Origin: Bifidobacterium mellis | GTDB taxonomy: Bacteria; Actinomycetota; Actinomycetes; Actinomycetales; Bifidobacteriaceae | Assembly (NCBI RefSeq): GCF_000967265.1 | Contig: NZ_KQ033884.1 | Coordinates: 92,157-156,156 of the forward strand | Direction: 5' to 3' | DNA length: 64,000 bases | Part shown: piece by piece, positions 16,815 to 25,452 of the stretch | How positions within the stretch are numbered: position 1 is the stretch's first letter | Layout: each line of letters begins with the position of its first letter | Notes under the pieces: model-generated | What the model was told of the DNA's origin: nothing | What the model saw: the letters and a program-made list of their open reading frames with translations, nothing else | Database searches by the model: none | Program-made: the position numbers and the translations under genes

Positions 16815-17015
16815 CTACTTGTTGAGCACCTTCTGAGGATCGGCGTCGAAGGTATCGACGCAGTTCTGCGAGCAGAAGTAGTAGGTCTTGCCCTGGTAGT
16901 CGCGCTTGGCTGCGGCTGTGTTGGGGTCGATGGTCATGCCGCAGACCGGGTCGGTGACCTTGCCCGTTGTTGCCTGATCCTGCTGCATGTCGTCATGATG
17001 ATGGAAGAGTCCCAT
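16815..17015 (-). CDS. Possible separately translated 66-residue YHS-domain protein (internal start)
   Basis: In-frame ATG at 17015 inside the copper ATPase gene is preceded by AGAAAGGA with ideal spacing, as strong as any site in the window. It would give a free His-rich YHS protein ([10 protein letters not shown] at the N-terminus, DPVCGM, YFCSQNC) of 66 residues. In related genomes such small YHS proteins can occur as separate genes, so this may be a recent fusion that kept the old start. Separate expression is inferred only from the signal. Confidence 0.45.
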   Translation of the reverse strand: MGLFHHHDDMQQDQATTGKVTDPVCGMTIDPNTAAAKRDYQGKTYYFCSQNCVDTFDADPQKVLNK

Positions 17016-19673
17016 CTCGTTTCCTTTCTCTTGGTTGTGTTCTTGGTGGGTGGAAATACTGAGGTCCCTGGTCAGGGCATCCATGTCGATTGGCCTGGCC
17101 TCCTTGATTGGCCTGGCCTTCAGGGGCGTGTGCCGCAGCCGGTTGGCATTGAGCACCACAGACAGGGAGGAGAAGGCCATGGCTGCGCCGGCGATCATGG
17201 GGTTGAGCAGGAGGCCGATGAAGGGGTAGAGCACGCCGGCGGCGATGGGGATGCCCAGGCCGTTGTACCCGAAGGCGAACCAGAGGTTCTGGTGAATGTT
17301 GCGCATGGTCGCAGCAGAGAGGTCGATGGCCTTGACGGCCGCGTTCAGATCACCCGAGACCAGGGTCACGTCGGCGGACTCGATGGCCACGTCCGTTCCG
17401 GTGCCGATGGCCATGCCCAGGTCGGCCTGGGCCAGGGCTGGGGCGTCGTTGATGCCGTCGCCGATCATAGCCACCCTATGGCCCTGGGCCTGAAGGGCCT
17501 TGACGATGCTCGCCTTGTCCTCGGGATGGATCTGCGCCACCACCCGGGTGACTCCCACCTGGCCGCCAACCTGTTCGGCGGTGCCCTGGTTGTCGCCGGT
17601 CAGCATGATGGTCTGGATGCCGCGCTCGTTCATGTCGTGGATGGCCTGCTTGGAGCCGGACTTGACCTGGTCGGTCACGGCCAGGACCCCGGCAAGCCTG
17701 CCGTCGATGGCCACAAAGATGGTCGTGCGGCCCTGATCCTCCCAGCTGCGAGCGGTGTCGAAGAGGGATTGCGGGCCGGCTTGGTCCGCCATTTCGTTCC
17801 CTAGCTCGATTCCCTTGCCCTCAAGCAGCCTGCGGTTGCCGACAAGAACATGTGAGGTGCCCTTGCTTCCGTCGAAGGAGCCGGAGGGGAAGGTCGCATC
17901 GATGCCGGCGCCGGTGACCGAGTCGAAGTCCTCGGCCGGGACCAGATCCAGATTCCGATCCTTGGCAGCCTGGACGATGGCCTGGGCCAGGGGATGCTCG
18001 GAATTGCTCTCGGCGCTCGCAGCCGCTCTGATCAGCAGGTCCTCGTCCAGCCCCTGCACGCTCAGGGCATCAGCCAGTTCAGGCCGGCCCTGGGTGATGG
18101 TGCCGGTCTTGTCAAGGACGATGGTATCGACGTCATGTGCCCCCTGCAGGGCCTCCGCCGACCGGTAGAGCACGCCGGCACGGGCGCCGCGTCCGGTACC
18201 GATCGTCACGGATAGGGGAGTGGCCAGGCCCAGGGCGCAGGGGCAGGCGATGACCAGGACGGAGACGGCCGCCACGATTCCGTATACTCCGCGGGGCATG
18301 GGGCCGAACGCCCACCAGGCCACGAAGGTCCAGAGCGCCACCAGGATGACCCCGGGAATGAAGATGGACGATATGCGGTCGGCCAGTTTCTGGATGGGTG
18401 CCTTGGAGGTCTGGGCCGTCTTGACCAGCCGGATGATCTGCGCCAGAACCGTGTCCTGCCCAACCTGGATGGCCTTGTAGCGCAGGGAGCCTGTGCCGTT
18501 GACGGTGGCTCCGACCAGGGAATCGCCCTCCTGCTTGAGGACGGGCATGGGCTCGCCGGTCACCATGGATTCGTCCACTGAGGATGATCCGGAGATGACC
18601 CGGCCGTCCACCGGCAACTTCTCGCCTGGATGGACCTGAATCACGTCTCCGACGGCCACATCGTCGACGGCGATCTCCTGGGTGGTCTCCCTGCCGTCCT
18701 GGCCGGTCCTCACCACGGTGGCGGTCTTGGGCCTGAGTCCGACAAGGGCGCGGATGGCATCGCCGGTGCCGCGCCGGGCCCGTGCCTCCAGGATCTGGCC
18801 GAGGATCATCAGGGTGATGATGGTGCCTACGGCCTCGTAGTAGGGTTCGCGGCTTCCCTCAGGCAGGAGTTGCGGGGCCACGGTGACTACCAGTGAATAG
18901 AGGAAGGCCGTGGCAGTGCCCAGGGCGACCAAGGAGTTCATCTCCGGAGCCCGGTGTGCCAGGGCCAGCCATCCGGTGCGGTGGATGGGCCAGCCCGAGT
19001 AGAACATCACCGGCAATATCAGGACCAGCTGGACCCAGGGGTTCATCAGAATGTGGGGCATGGGCAGGAACATGCCGAACATGGCCGGGATGAAGACCGG
19101 GAGCGTGAAGACCAAGGCCACGATGAATCGCCTGGTCAGGTCACGGATTTCTGCCGTGCGCTCCTGATCCGCCTCGTCCTGGTCGCTGCCGCCGGTGGTC
19201 TGAGTGGGTTTGGCGGATTCGGTGGGTTCGGCTTGTGTGTGCTCGCTTTGTGGCTGGTTGCCCTGTGCCTGTTTGGATTGTGCCTGTGCGCTGCCGGTCG
19301 TAGGTCCGTCGGTGGCCCGGAGCATTCCGTGGAGCATGTTCATCCCGCAGGCGAAGGGGTAGTCGCCGGCCTTGGGCGGGGTCAGCTGGACGGTCGAGGT
19401 CTGGAAGGCGGGCAGGGTCTTGTCAATGTTGAAGTCGTTGAAGACCACGTGCGAGGAGCATTCCCCGCTCTCTTGGCGGTCGAAGACCAGCTTGACCGGT
19501 CGTCCGGCCTGGACCTGGATCAGCTGAGGGCTGTATCCGCCCTTGACTGTGATGTGGACGGTTTGGACGCCGCCCTCGTCCTTGGCCTGGGTGGCCTTTC
19601 TGGGCGCGAAGAAGTACCAGATGATGCCCGCCGTGATGGCCAGGGCTGCGATGAGGACCAGGATGCTGCTCAT
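16815..19673 (-). CDS. Copper P1B-type ATPase with N-terminal cupredoxin and C-terminal YHS domain
   Basis: Copper exporter of 952 residues. The order is: membrane anchor (4-24), cupredoxin-like domain (about 35-125) with potential copper ligands in SSHVVF and [10 protein letters not shown], Gln/Thr linker, P1B ATPase core (about 165-850), His-rich linker and YHS domain (about 900-950, DPVCGM...YFCSQNC). The ATPase shows the CPC transport motif (near 476-478), DKTGTIT (Asp near 518), SEHP and GDGINDAP. There is no classical N-terminal CxxC HMA domain; the cupredoxin takes its place. ATG at 19673 has GAGG close upstream and lies just downstream of a CsoR-type palindrome, so expression is probably copper-induced through the divergent csoR. 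The YHS part has its own strong internal start signal. Confidence 0.92.
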   Translation of the reverse strand: MSSILVLIAALAITAGIIWYFFAPRKATQAKDEGGVQTVHITVKGGYSPQLIQVQAGRPVKLVFDRQESGECSSHVVFNDFNIDKTLPAFQTSTVQLTPPKAGDYPFACGMNMLHGMLRATDGPTTGSAQAQSKQAQGNQPQSEHTQAEPTESAKPTQTTGGSDQDEADQERTAEIRDLTRRFIVALVFTLPVFIPAMFGMFLPMPHILMNPWVQLVLILPVMFYSGWPIHRTGWLALAHRAPEMNSLVALGTATAFLYSLVVTVAPQLLPEGSREPYYEAVGTIITLMILGQILEARARRGTGDAIRALVGLRPKTATVVRTGQDGRETTQEIAVDDVAVGDVIQVHPGEKLPVDGRVISGSSSVDESMVTGEPMPVLKQEGDSLVGATVNGTGSLRYKAIQVGQDTVLAQIIRLVKTAQTSKAPIQKLADRISSIFIPGVILVALWTFVAWWAFGPMPRGVYGIVAAVSVLVIACPCALGLATPLSVTIGTGRGARAGVLYRSAEALQGAHDVDTIVLDKTGTITQGRPELADALSVQGLDEDLLIRAAASAESNSEHPLAQAIVQAAKDRNLDLVPAEDFDSVTGAGIDATFPSGSFDGSKGTSHVLVGNRRLLEGKGIELGNEMADQAGPQSLFDTARSWEDQGRTTIFVAIDGRLAGVLAVTDQVKSGSKQAIHDMNERGIQTIMLTGDNQGTAEQVGGQVGVTRVVAQIHPEDKASIVKALQAQGHRVAMIGDGINDAPALAQADLGMAIGTGTDVAIESADVTLVSGDLNAAVKAIDLSAATMRNIHQNLWFAFGYNGLGIPIAAGVLYPFIGLLLNPMIAGAAMAFSSLSVVLNANRLRHTPLKARPIKEARPIDMDALTRDLSISTHQEHNQEKGNEMGLFHHHDDMQQDQATTGKVTDPVCGMTIDPNTAAAKRDYQGKTYYFCSQNCVDTFDADPQKVLNK

Positions 19674-19682
19674 GTGCCTCAC

Positions 19683-19701
19683 TATACCCCCCAGGGGTAT
19701 A
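19683..19701. promoter_or_regulatory. CsoR-type operator palindrome
   Basis: TATACCCC (19683-19690) and GGGGTATA (19694-19701) form a perfect 8-bp inverted repeat around a 3-base spacer. This matches the G/C-tract, TATA-flanked operators of the CsoR family. It lies 10 bp upstream of the copper ATPase start and 91 bp upstream of csoR on the other strand, so it could control both genes. Confidence 0.8.
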
Positions 19702-19792
19702 CTGATAGTGAATTTCGAGATGGGTTTCATGGGAACGGGTCGGTCCCGGCTCCGCCATGAAGGCCATGGAGCGAACAGGAATGGAGTAAACC

Positions 19793-20074
19793 TTGCCCGG
19801 ATATGCCAACGACAAAAAGCGGACCATCACCAGACTCCGGCGTGTCGAGGGCCAGGTCAGGGCCATTGAGCAGATGGTCGAGTCGGACACCTACTGCATC
19901 GACATCCTCACCCAGATCGCCGCCTCGACCAGCGCCCTGAAGTCGGTGGCTCTGACCCTGTTGGACGACCACATGAACCACTGCGTCCGTGAGGCTGCCG
20001 AAAAGGGAGGCGAGGAGGCCGACGAGAAGATGCAGGAGGCTTCCGATGCCATTGCCCGCCTGGTTCGTTCCTAG
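19793..20074 (+). CDS. csoR: CsoR-family copper-sensing repressor
   Basis: Small all-helical DNA-binding repressor of 93 residues (DUF156). The Cu(I) ligand set is complete: Cys35 (TYCIDIL), His60 and Cys64 (DDHMNHCV), matching the Cys-His-Cys arrangement of mycobacterial CsoR. Copper binding releases the repressor from DNA. The start is TTG at 19793 with GGAG seven bases upstream; the nearby ATGs are out of frame. The gene is divergent from the copper ATPase gene with a matching operator between. The 20-residue C-terminal tail is rich in Glu/Ala, and no separate copper chaperone gene is present. Confidence 0.93.
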   Translation: MPGYANDKKRTITRLRRVEGQVRAIEQMVESDTYCIDILTQIAASTSALKSVALTLLDDHMNHCVREAAEKGGEEADEKMQEASDAIARLVRS

Positions 20075-20237
20075 CCCCCCGTCAGCCAGGCCTAATCCGC
20101 CCGGGAATAGCAGTCCATAAGCAACGGGTATAGGCATTCTTTCGGGAATCGCTGGATTTCCGCTTTTCTCCTGTTAGATTGAACCCCAACCCTAGGCCGT
20201 TTGGCCCTGGGGAGGAGAGCTCGATGAGGGAGAGGCA

Positions 20238-21572
20238 ATGTCGGAAACGAGTTGGGATTGGGCGGCCCTGATAGTGGTCGTCATTCTCTTTGCAGGGCTG
20301 GCCCTGCTGAGCAGGAGGACCAAGGTCAATTTCAGTTGGCGGGTCATCATAGCGACGGTGCTGGGAATCCTGGTGGGTGTGGGCTTCTCAGGTCACACGA
20401 CCTATGTGGGGGCATTCGGTAACGTCTGGTCCGAGGTCATATCGGCCCTCGTGGTGCCCCTCCTGCTCTTCAGCATCATCGCCAGCATCAGCCGCATCGG
20501 CGGGTCAGGTCGGTTGAAGAACATCAGTGTGAAGACCATCGTTCTTCTCCTGGTCAACACCTTCACAGCCGCCGTGATCGCCCTGGTCCTGGGGTTGCTT
20601 TTCCAGGTCGGCAAGGGGTTCAACCAGGCCCTGCCCAAGGGGGCCAAGCCTCACGAGGTGCCGGGAGTGCTCGATACCCTGATCGGCCTCTTCCCTTCGA
20701 ATCTGGCGGAAAACTGGGCCCAGAACCAGGTCATTCCCGTCGTGATCTTCGCCATCCTCCTGGCAGTCTCTCTGAACAAGGCCGCCTCGACACCGCGTGG
20801 CGAACAGAGCGTGGCCCCCTTCAAGACTTTCGTGGAAGCCGGCAATGTGGTCCTGTCCAAGGCCACCCAAATCGTGGTCGGCTTCACCCCCTATGCGGTC
20901 CTGTCCCTGATCGCCGCCGCCATCGGTCGTAGCAACCTGAAGAGCCTTCTGCCCCTGTTGGCGGTTCTCTTGGTGGCCTACCTGGGTCTGGCCATTCAGC
21001 TCTTCCTGGTTCAACCCCTGATTCTGGCCCTGGTCGGCCGGGTCAATCCTCTGCCCTTCTTCCGCTCCCTTTGGCCGGCGGGCGTGGTGGCCTTCACCTC
21101 CGAGAGCAGCATCGGCACCATTCCTGTCACGGTCCGTCAATTGCGTTCTGCCGGCGTTCCCGAAGAGACGGCTTCCTTCGTGGCCAGCCTGGGAGCCAAT
21201 CTGGGCATGCCCGGATGCGCCGGGCTCTGGCCCGTCCTTCTGGCGGTCTTCGCCATCAATGCTCAGGGGATTCCTTACTCCCCCCTGCGTTTCGCTCTCC
21301 TGATCGTCTTTGCCCTGGTGGTTTCCGTGGGGACGGTGGGCGTGCCCGGCACAGCCACGATCACCGCCACCTCCCTCTTCACGGCGGCTGGCCTGCCCGT
21401 ACCCTTCATCGCTATCATGCAGCCCATTTCCCAGATTGTGGATATGGGCCGCACGCTGGTGAACGTGGCCGGTGCCGCCAATACGGCAGTCATCGTGGCC
21501 AGGACCGAGAACGAGCTGGACCTCGACCTCTACAAGGGCCGCAAGGTCTTCGACGACCAGGACATCGAATGA
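20238..21572 (+). CDS. Dicarboxylate/amino acid:cation symporter (DAACS), possibly cystine transporter
   Basis: Secondary transporter of 444 residues with about eight membrane helices and two re-entrant hairpins. The conserved elements are SSIGTIPVTV (hairpin 1 serine-rich motif), ANLGMPGCAGLWP (helix 7, replacing the NMDGT motif of glutamate carriers) and VGVPGTATIT (hairpin 2). The divergent helix-7 motif suits TcyP/YhcL-type L-cystine symporters better than GltP. ATG at 20238 has GGGAGAGG upstream. It is a single gene after csoR and has no evident copper link. Substrate is inferred, with glutamate/aspartate or a dicarboxylate as the alternative. Confidence 0.8.
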   Translation: MSETSWDWAALIVVVILFAGLALLSRRTKVNFSWRVIIATVLGILVGVGFSGHTTYVGAFGNVWSEVISALVVPLLLFSIIASISRIGGSGRLKNISVKTIVLLLVNTFTAAVIALVLGLLFQVGKGFNQALPKGAKPHEVPGVLDTLIGLFPSNLAENWAQNQVIPVVIFAILLAVSLNKAASTPRGEQSVAPFKTFVEAGNVVLSKATQIVVGFTPYAVLSLIAAAIGRSNLKSLLPLLAVLLVAYLGLAIQLFLVQPLILALVGRVNPLPFFRSLWPAGVVAFTSESSIGTIPVTVRQLRSAGVPEETASFVASLGANLGMPGCAGLWPVLLAVFAINAQGIPYSPLRFALLIVFALVVSVGTVGVPGTATITATSLFTAAGLPVPFIAIMQPISQIVDMGRTLVNVAGAANTAVIVARTENELDLDLYKGRKVFDDQDIE

Positions 21573-21696
21573 TCGGTCTACATCAACAAAACCGCATGGT
21601 CAGGCGGCAGGCGGCAAGAGGATGAATCAGCCTGGCCCGATCTGCAGCGGCCGGAAGGCCAAATAACCTGAACAGCCTCGGTCGACATCGGACCAA

Positions 21697-21738
21697 TAAA
21701 AAAATGTCTTCGACTGACATCAATCAGTCGAAGACATT
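21697..21738 (-). terminator. Strong intrinsic terminator after tRNA-Leu
   Basis: Perfect 15-bp stem, AATGTCTTCGACTGA (21703-21717) with TCAGTCGAAGACATT (21724-21738), six-base loop, followed on the minus strand by a run of seven T residues. It ends transcription of the minus-strand tRNA gene and may also stop readthrough from the symporter gene. Confidence 0.93.
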
Positions 21739-21744
21739 GCCTTG

Positions 21745-21827
21745 TGCGAACGGAGGGAGTTGAACCCTCACGAGCATCAGCTCACTGCCACCTGAAGACA
21801 GCGCGTCTACCATTCCGCCACGTTCGC
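21745..21827 (-). tRNA. tRNA-Leu (anticodon CAG)
   Basis: 83-nt class II tRNA. The acceptor arms GCGAACG and CGTTCGC pair perfectly, with discriminator A. The anticodon stem CTGTC/GGCAG encloses loop TTCAGGT, giving anticodon CAG. The long variable arm typical of tRNA-Leu and the T-arm GAGGG-TTCAACT-CCCTC are present. The 3' CCA is not encoded. Confidence 0.96.
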
Positions 21828-21883
21828 AGACAACTGGAAAGGTTAGCACGGTTGTCTGCGCGGCGCAATAAGGGCGTGTTGGC

Positions 21884-23182
21884 TCAGCCCTTGGATCCGT
21901 GGGCGTAGAACCTGGCCAGGGTCTCCTTCTTGTACTCGTCGAAGTAGCCACCGTCGATGGACTGGCGGATTTCGTCCAGCAGCCTCACGAAGAAGCGTTC
22001 GTTGTGGATGGTGGCCAGGGTGTAGCCGTTGAGCTCATGGGCGCGAAGCAGATGGTCGATGTAGGCCCGGGAGTAGTGGGTACAGGTGTAGCAGTCGCAG
22101 TCCTCTTCTATGGGTCTGAAATCAGCCTTGAACTGGGCGCGCTTGATGTTCCAGCGGCCGTCACGGGTGAAGACCGCTCCGTTGCGGCCGCAGCGGGCCG
22201 GGGATACGCAGTCGAAGGTGTCCCCGCCGTTCTCCACACCTGCGAAGATGTCGTCCACAGCGGCGATGCCCAGCACATGCCTGGGCCGGGATTCGGGCAT
22301 TTCGTCGCAGATCCAGGCACAGGTCTGCCCCAGCAGCCGTTTCTCTATGGCGCCTCCGATGCCCACGCCGTCGAAGTCCAGGGAGGCAATCTGGCGGGCG
22401 GCACGTCGGCGCAGATCCTCATAGTTGGCTCCCTGCACCACGCCGAACAGGGCCTGGTAGGGCTTGCCGGTCCTTGCCTGGGTCAGCCTGTGGTGCTCCT
22501 CCACGCAGCGTTTGGCCCAACGGAAGGTGCGCTCCACTGACCGCTCCTGGTAGGTGCGGGTGTTCATCAGGGTGGTCAGCTCGTCGAAGGAGAACATGAT
22601 GTCGGCGCCGATGCGGTGCTGGATGCCCATGGAGATCTCAGCCGAGAAGCGGTGCCGGTCGCCGTTGAGCGGGGACTTGAAGGTGACTCCGTCCTCGTCC
22701 ACGAAGGCCAGGCGCTCCTTGCCTTCGGCGATCACCTGATCCGACTTCATGCCGGTCACGTCCATGGCCAGGGTCTTCTTGAATCCCGCCCCCAGCGAGA
22801 GGACCTGGAAGCCGCCTGAGTCGGTGTAGGTGGGGCCGTCCCAGTTCATGAACCGGGCCAGTCCTCCGGCTTGGTCCAGAATGTCGGGACCGGGACGTTC
22901 GAACAGGTGGAAGGCGTTGGCCAGAAGGACCTGGGCACCCAGCTGCCGCATCTGCTCGGGCAGGACGGCCTTCATGGCCGCCTGGGTGGCCACGGGAATG
23001 AATGCGGGGGTGTGTATGTCTCCGTGCGGAGTGTGGATGATGCCGGTTCGGCCGTAGCGGCGGCCATCGCGTCCCAGGCCATCGGCGCTGTCAGGCAGGC
23101 GGCTCAGGGTCTCGAATGAGAAAGCGGTGCGATCGCCGGGTCGGCCTGGCGTGGCTCCTAGCGGGTTGGTGATCAGGCTCAT
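21884..23182 (-). CDS. tgt: Queuine/preQ1 tRNA-ribosyltransferase
   Basis: tRNA-guanine transglycosylase that exchanges G34 for preQ1 in Asp, Asn, His and Tyr tRNAs. The 432-residue protein has TDSGGFQVLSLG with the substrate-binding aspartate, the GVGIGG phosphate loop, and the C-terminal zinc site CDCYTCTHYSRAYIDHLLRAHE spread over CxCxxC and a His. The start chosen is ATG 23182 (MSLITNP); an upstream in-frame ATG at 23254 lacks a binding site. It is longer than the E. coli enzyme by about 55 residues, mostly at the N-terminus and in loops. The gene lies 56 bp upstream of tRNA-Leu on the same strand. No queuosine biosynthesis genes are nearby, so salvage is possible. Confidence 0.94.
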   Translation of the reverse strand: MSLITNPLGATPGRPGDRTAFSFETLSRLPDSADGLGRDGRRYGRTGIIHTPHGDIHTPAFIPVATQAAMKAVLPEQMRQLGAQVLLANAFHLFERPGPDILDQAGGLARFMNWDGPTYTDSGGFQVLSLGAGFKKTLAMDVTGMKSDQVIAEGKERLAFVDEDGVTFKSPLNGDRHRFSAEISMGIQHRIGADIMFSFDELTTLMNTRTYQERSVERTFRWAKRCVEEHHRLTQARTGKPYQALFGVVQGANYEDLRRRAARQIASLDFDGVGIGGAIEKRLLGQTCAWICDEMPESRPRHVLGIAAVDDIFAGVENGGDTFDCVSPARCGRNGAVFTRDGRWNIKRAQFKADFRPIEEDCDCYTCTHYSRAYIDHLLRAHELNGYTLATIHNERFFVRLLDEIRQSIDGGYFDEYKKETLARFYAHGSKG

Positions 23183-23414
23183 GACTCCACTGTATCCAAG
23201 ACATCCAACCGTCCCGCTGCCGCCCTGTGTACAGTCGATGTGACTTTCATGCAATGTCCAGATAACATTCAGTATTTCGGCTCTAGACTTGGAAGCAATG
23301 CATGCGAGGACCCGCTTCGCCTGTCAGCCGGAAACAGCAAAAAGCGCGGGCGACGGGGTAGATTGACAAGCGTGACCGAATAGCAGGCAGCGGCATCGAT
23401 CCGAAGGAGCAGAA

Positions 23415-25298
23415 ATGGCTGAAGAGCACAAGGCCGACCCTTGGAGGGGCGGCGATGACGGTCAGTCCTGGCAGCCAAGCCACATCGAGCGCTGGGCCGC
23501 CAATCAAGAGCAGGAGACGGGAGCTTCCGCGGACCAGACCGACTCTGCTCAAGTCCCCGTGCCAGAAGAAGGGGACCAGCAGACTCAGGCCTGGGATCAG
23601 AGGCCCACGACCCCTATTGCCATGCCTGGTGGCGATGCACGGCCCGCGACCACGGAAAACGGGTCGAATGGCGATAGCGGCACCGGGACTCCAGCCTCCG
23701 CTTCCAGTGGCTCGACCACAGGGCAGGATGCGCCGACGCAGCAGCAGCCTTACTATCGGCCTGCGCCCGAGTATGGAGCCTACGCGCCAGCAGGCTCGCG
23801 TCCGCCTGCCAACAATCAGGGTCAGCAGCAGCCCAACCAGCAGCCGAACCAAGGGTATGGCTCCGGTCCTCAGCAGGGTTTCTTCGGACAATACGGACAG
23901 CCAGGCCGGTTCGGGCAGAATGGTCAGCCTGGCCAGCCTCGTCAGAATGCCGGTCAGAACCCCCAGGGTGGCCGACCCTCCGGCCAAGGCCCCTATGCGC
24001 CCTTCGGATCCGGCGGTCCCAACGGCCGGCCCGGTCCTGCCAACCATGCCGACAGCAACATGAGCGGCACGGGCAAGTACGTCTTCACCGCCGTGGTGGC
24101 CGCCCTGGTGGCCGCCGCCCTCATGCTGGGCCTGGGCTGGGCGGCCCTGTCCAACGGATGGATCACCCTGCCTTCGTCCTCCTCGCTGAGCGGGGTCTCC
24201 TCCAACTCCTCAGGCCAGGGCACGGCCAAGGTCGAGGGCGGGCAGGCTCCTGACTGGCAGGGCATCAGCAAGCAGGTCTCCGAGTCCGTGGTCTCCATCC
24301 AGGTGCAGACCAAGAGCGGGGTGGGTGCCGGATCAGGCGCGGTCTTCGACACCCAGGGCCATGTGGTCACCAACAACCACGTGGTCGATGGTGCCCAGGA
24401 GATCCACGTCACCCTCTCCAACGGGCAGATGTACACGGCCAAGGTTGTCGGTACCGACACCACAGCCGATCTGGCCATCCTCAGCCTGGACCAGGCGCCC
24501 TCCGACCTGAAGCCAGTGAAGTTCGCCGACTCCGAAAAGCTGGCCGTGGGCGAGAACGTCATGGCCATCGGCAACCCCCTGGGCTACGAGAACACGGCCA
24601 CCACCGGCATCGTCTCGGCTCTGAACCGCCCGGTCTCGGTCATGGACGAGAGCAACAACAACCCCATCGTGACCAACGCGGTCCAGCTGGATGCGGCCAT
24701 CAACCCGGGCAACTCGGGCGGCCCGACCTTCAACGCGGCCGGCGAGGTCATCGGAATCAACTCCTCCATCGCCTCCATGGCTTCCTCCAAGTCCGAGGCA
24801 GGGTCCATCGGCATCGGATTCGCCATCCCATCCAACCTGGTCAAGCGGATTGCCGATGAGATCATCAAGGACGGCAAGGCCAAGCACGTCTCCCTGGGTG
24901 TCACCATCCAGAGCAGCACGGCCCAGGCCGACGGCGTCACCCGCGGCGGTGCCAAGGTCACCAATGTGGTCTCGGGCTCCCCGGCTGACAAGGCCGGCAT
25001 CAAGGTCGGAGACACCATCGTGGCCTTCAATGGCCATGCGGTCAACAACAACTACTCCCTGCTGGGCTTCGTCCGGGCTGCCGCCTTCGGCGACTCGGTC
25101 AAGATCACCGTGGTGCGCGACGGCAAGACCGCCGAGGTGAACGCCACCTTGGATAGCGAGGAGCAGACCGTGCAGGGCAAGCCCAGGACCAACCGGAGGA
25201 ACTCGGACGGCAGTGGTCAGGACGGCGACTCCGACCAGGGCGGTTCGGGCGACGACGATGACTCCATGGATCCCTTCCGCTTCTTCTTCGGGCAGTGA
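23415..25298 (+). CDS. Membrane-anchored HtrA/DegP-type serine protease with PDZ domain
   Basis: Envelope quality-control protease of 627 residues. A long Gln/Pro/Gly-rich cytoplasmic segment (1-215) precedes one membrane helix (about 217-242). The trypsin-like domain follows with the full triad His322 (TNNHVVDG), Asp352 (DLAIL) and Ser434 (NPGNSGGP), then one PDZ domain (about 490-585) and an acidic Asp/Gly/Ser tail. ATG at 23415 has GAAGGAG upstream. The Q-rich leader resembles that of actinobacterial PepD/HtrA proteins. It is a single gene ended by a hairpin at 25315. No two-component system is adjacent, unlike mycobacterial mprAB-pepD. Confidence 0.93.
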   Translation: MAEEHKADPWRGGDDGQSWQPSHIERWAANQEQETGASADQTDSAQVPVPEEGDQQTQAWDQRPTTPIAMPGGDARPATTENGSNGDSGTGTPASASSGSTTGQDAPTQQQPYYRPAPEYGAYAPAGSRPPANNQGQQQPNQQPNQGYGSGPQQGFFGQYGQPGRFGQNGQPGQPRQNAGQNPQGGRPSGQGPYAPFGSGGPNGRPGPANHADSNMSGTGKYVFTAVVAALVAAALMLGLGWAALSNGWITLPSSSSLSGVSSNSSGQGTAKVEGGQAPDWQGISKQVSESVVSIQVQTKSGVGAGSGAVFDTQGHVVTNNHVVDGAQEIHVTLSNGQMYTAKVVGTDTTADLAILSLDQAPSDLKPVKFADSEKLAVGENVMAIGNPLGYENTATTGIVSALNRPVSVMDESNNNPIVTNAVQLDAAINPGNSGGPTFNAAGEVIGINSSIASMASSKSEAGSIGIGFAIPSNLVKRIADEIIKDGKAKHVSLGVTIQSSTAQADGVTRGGAKVTNVVSGSPADKAGIKVGDTIVAFNGHAVNNNYSLLGFVRAAAFGDSVKITVVRDGKTAEVNATLDSEEQTVQGKPRTNRRNSDGSGQDGDSDQGGSGDDDDSMDPFRFFFGQ

Positions 25299-25314
25299 TC
25301 CGGGACTGAACCCA

Positions 25315-25352
25315 GGGGCCGCATCCGTCACTTTGGCGGGTGCGGCCCCTTG
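25315..25352 (+). terminator. Intrinsic terminator after the HtrA-type gene
   Basis: GGGGCCGCA (25315-25323) pairs with TGCGGCCCC (25341-25349); CCG/CGG in the loop can extend the stem. It begins 16 bp after the stop codon. The T-tract is short (TTGT). Confidence 0.75.
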
Positions 25353-25373
25353 TCATACTCGCCGCGGTATAGG

Positions 25374-25387
25374 CTTGATATATCAAG
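25374..25387. promoter_or_regulatory. 14-bp perfect palindrome upstream of a metal ATPase gene
   Basis: CTTGATATATCAAG is a perfect palindrome centred about 72 bp before the start codon of the next gene. The AT-rich centre could overlap a promoter -10 region. The position suits a dimeric metal-responsive repressor, but no regulator gene is adjacent and the motif matches none I can name. Confidence 0.45.
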
Positions 25388-25452
25388 AGCAGAAGAGAGC
25401 CGTGATCCGGCTACGGCTGTCAGGTAGACAAGTCCGGAGCGGGGAAGTGGTC

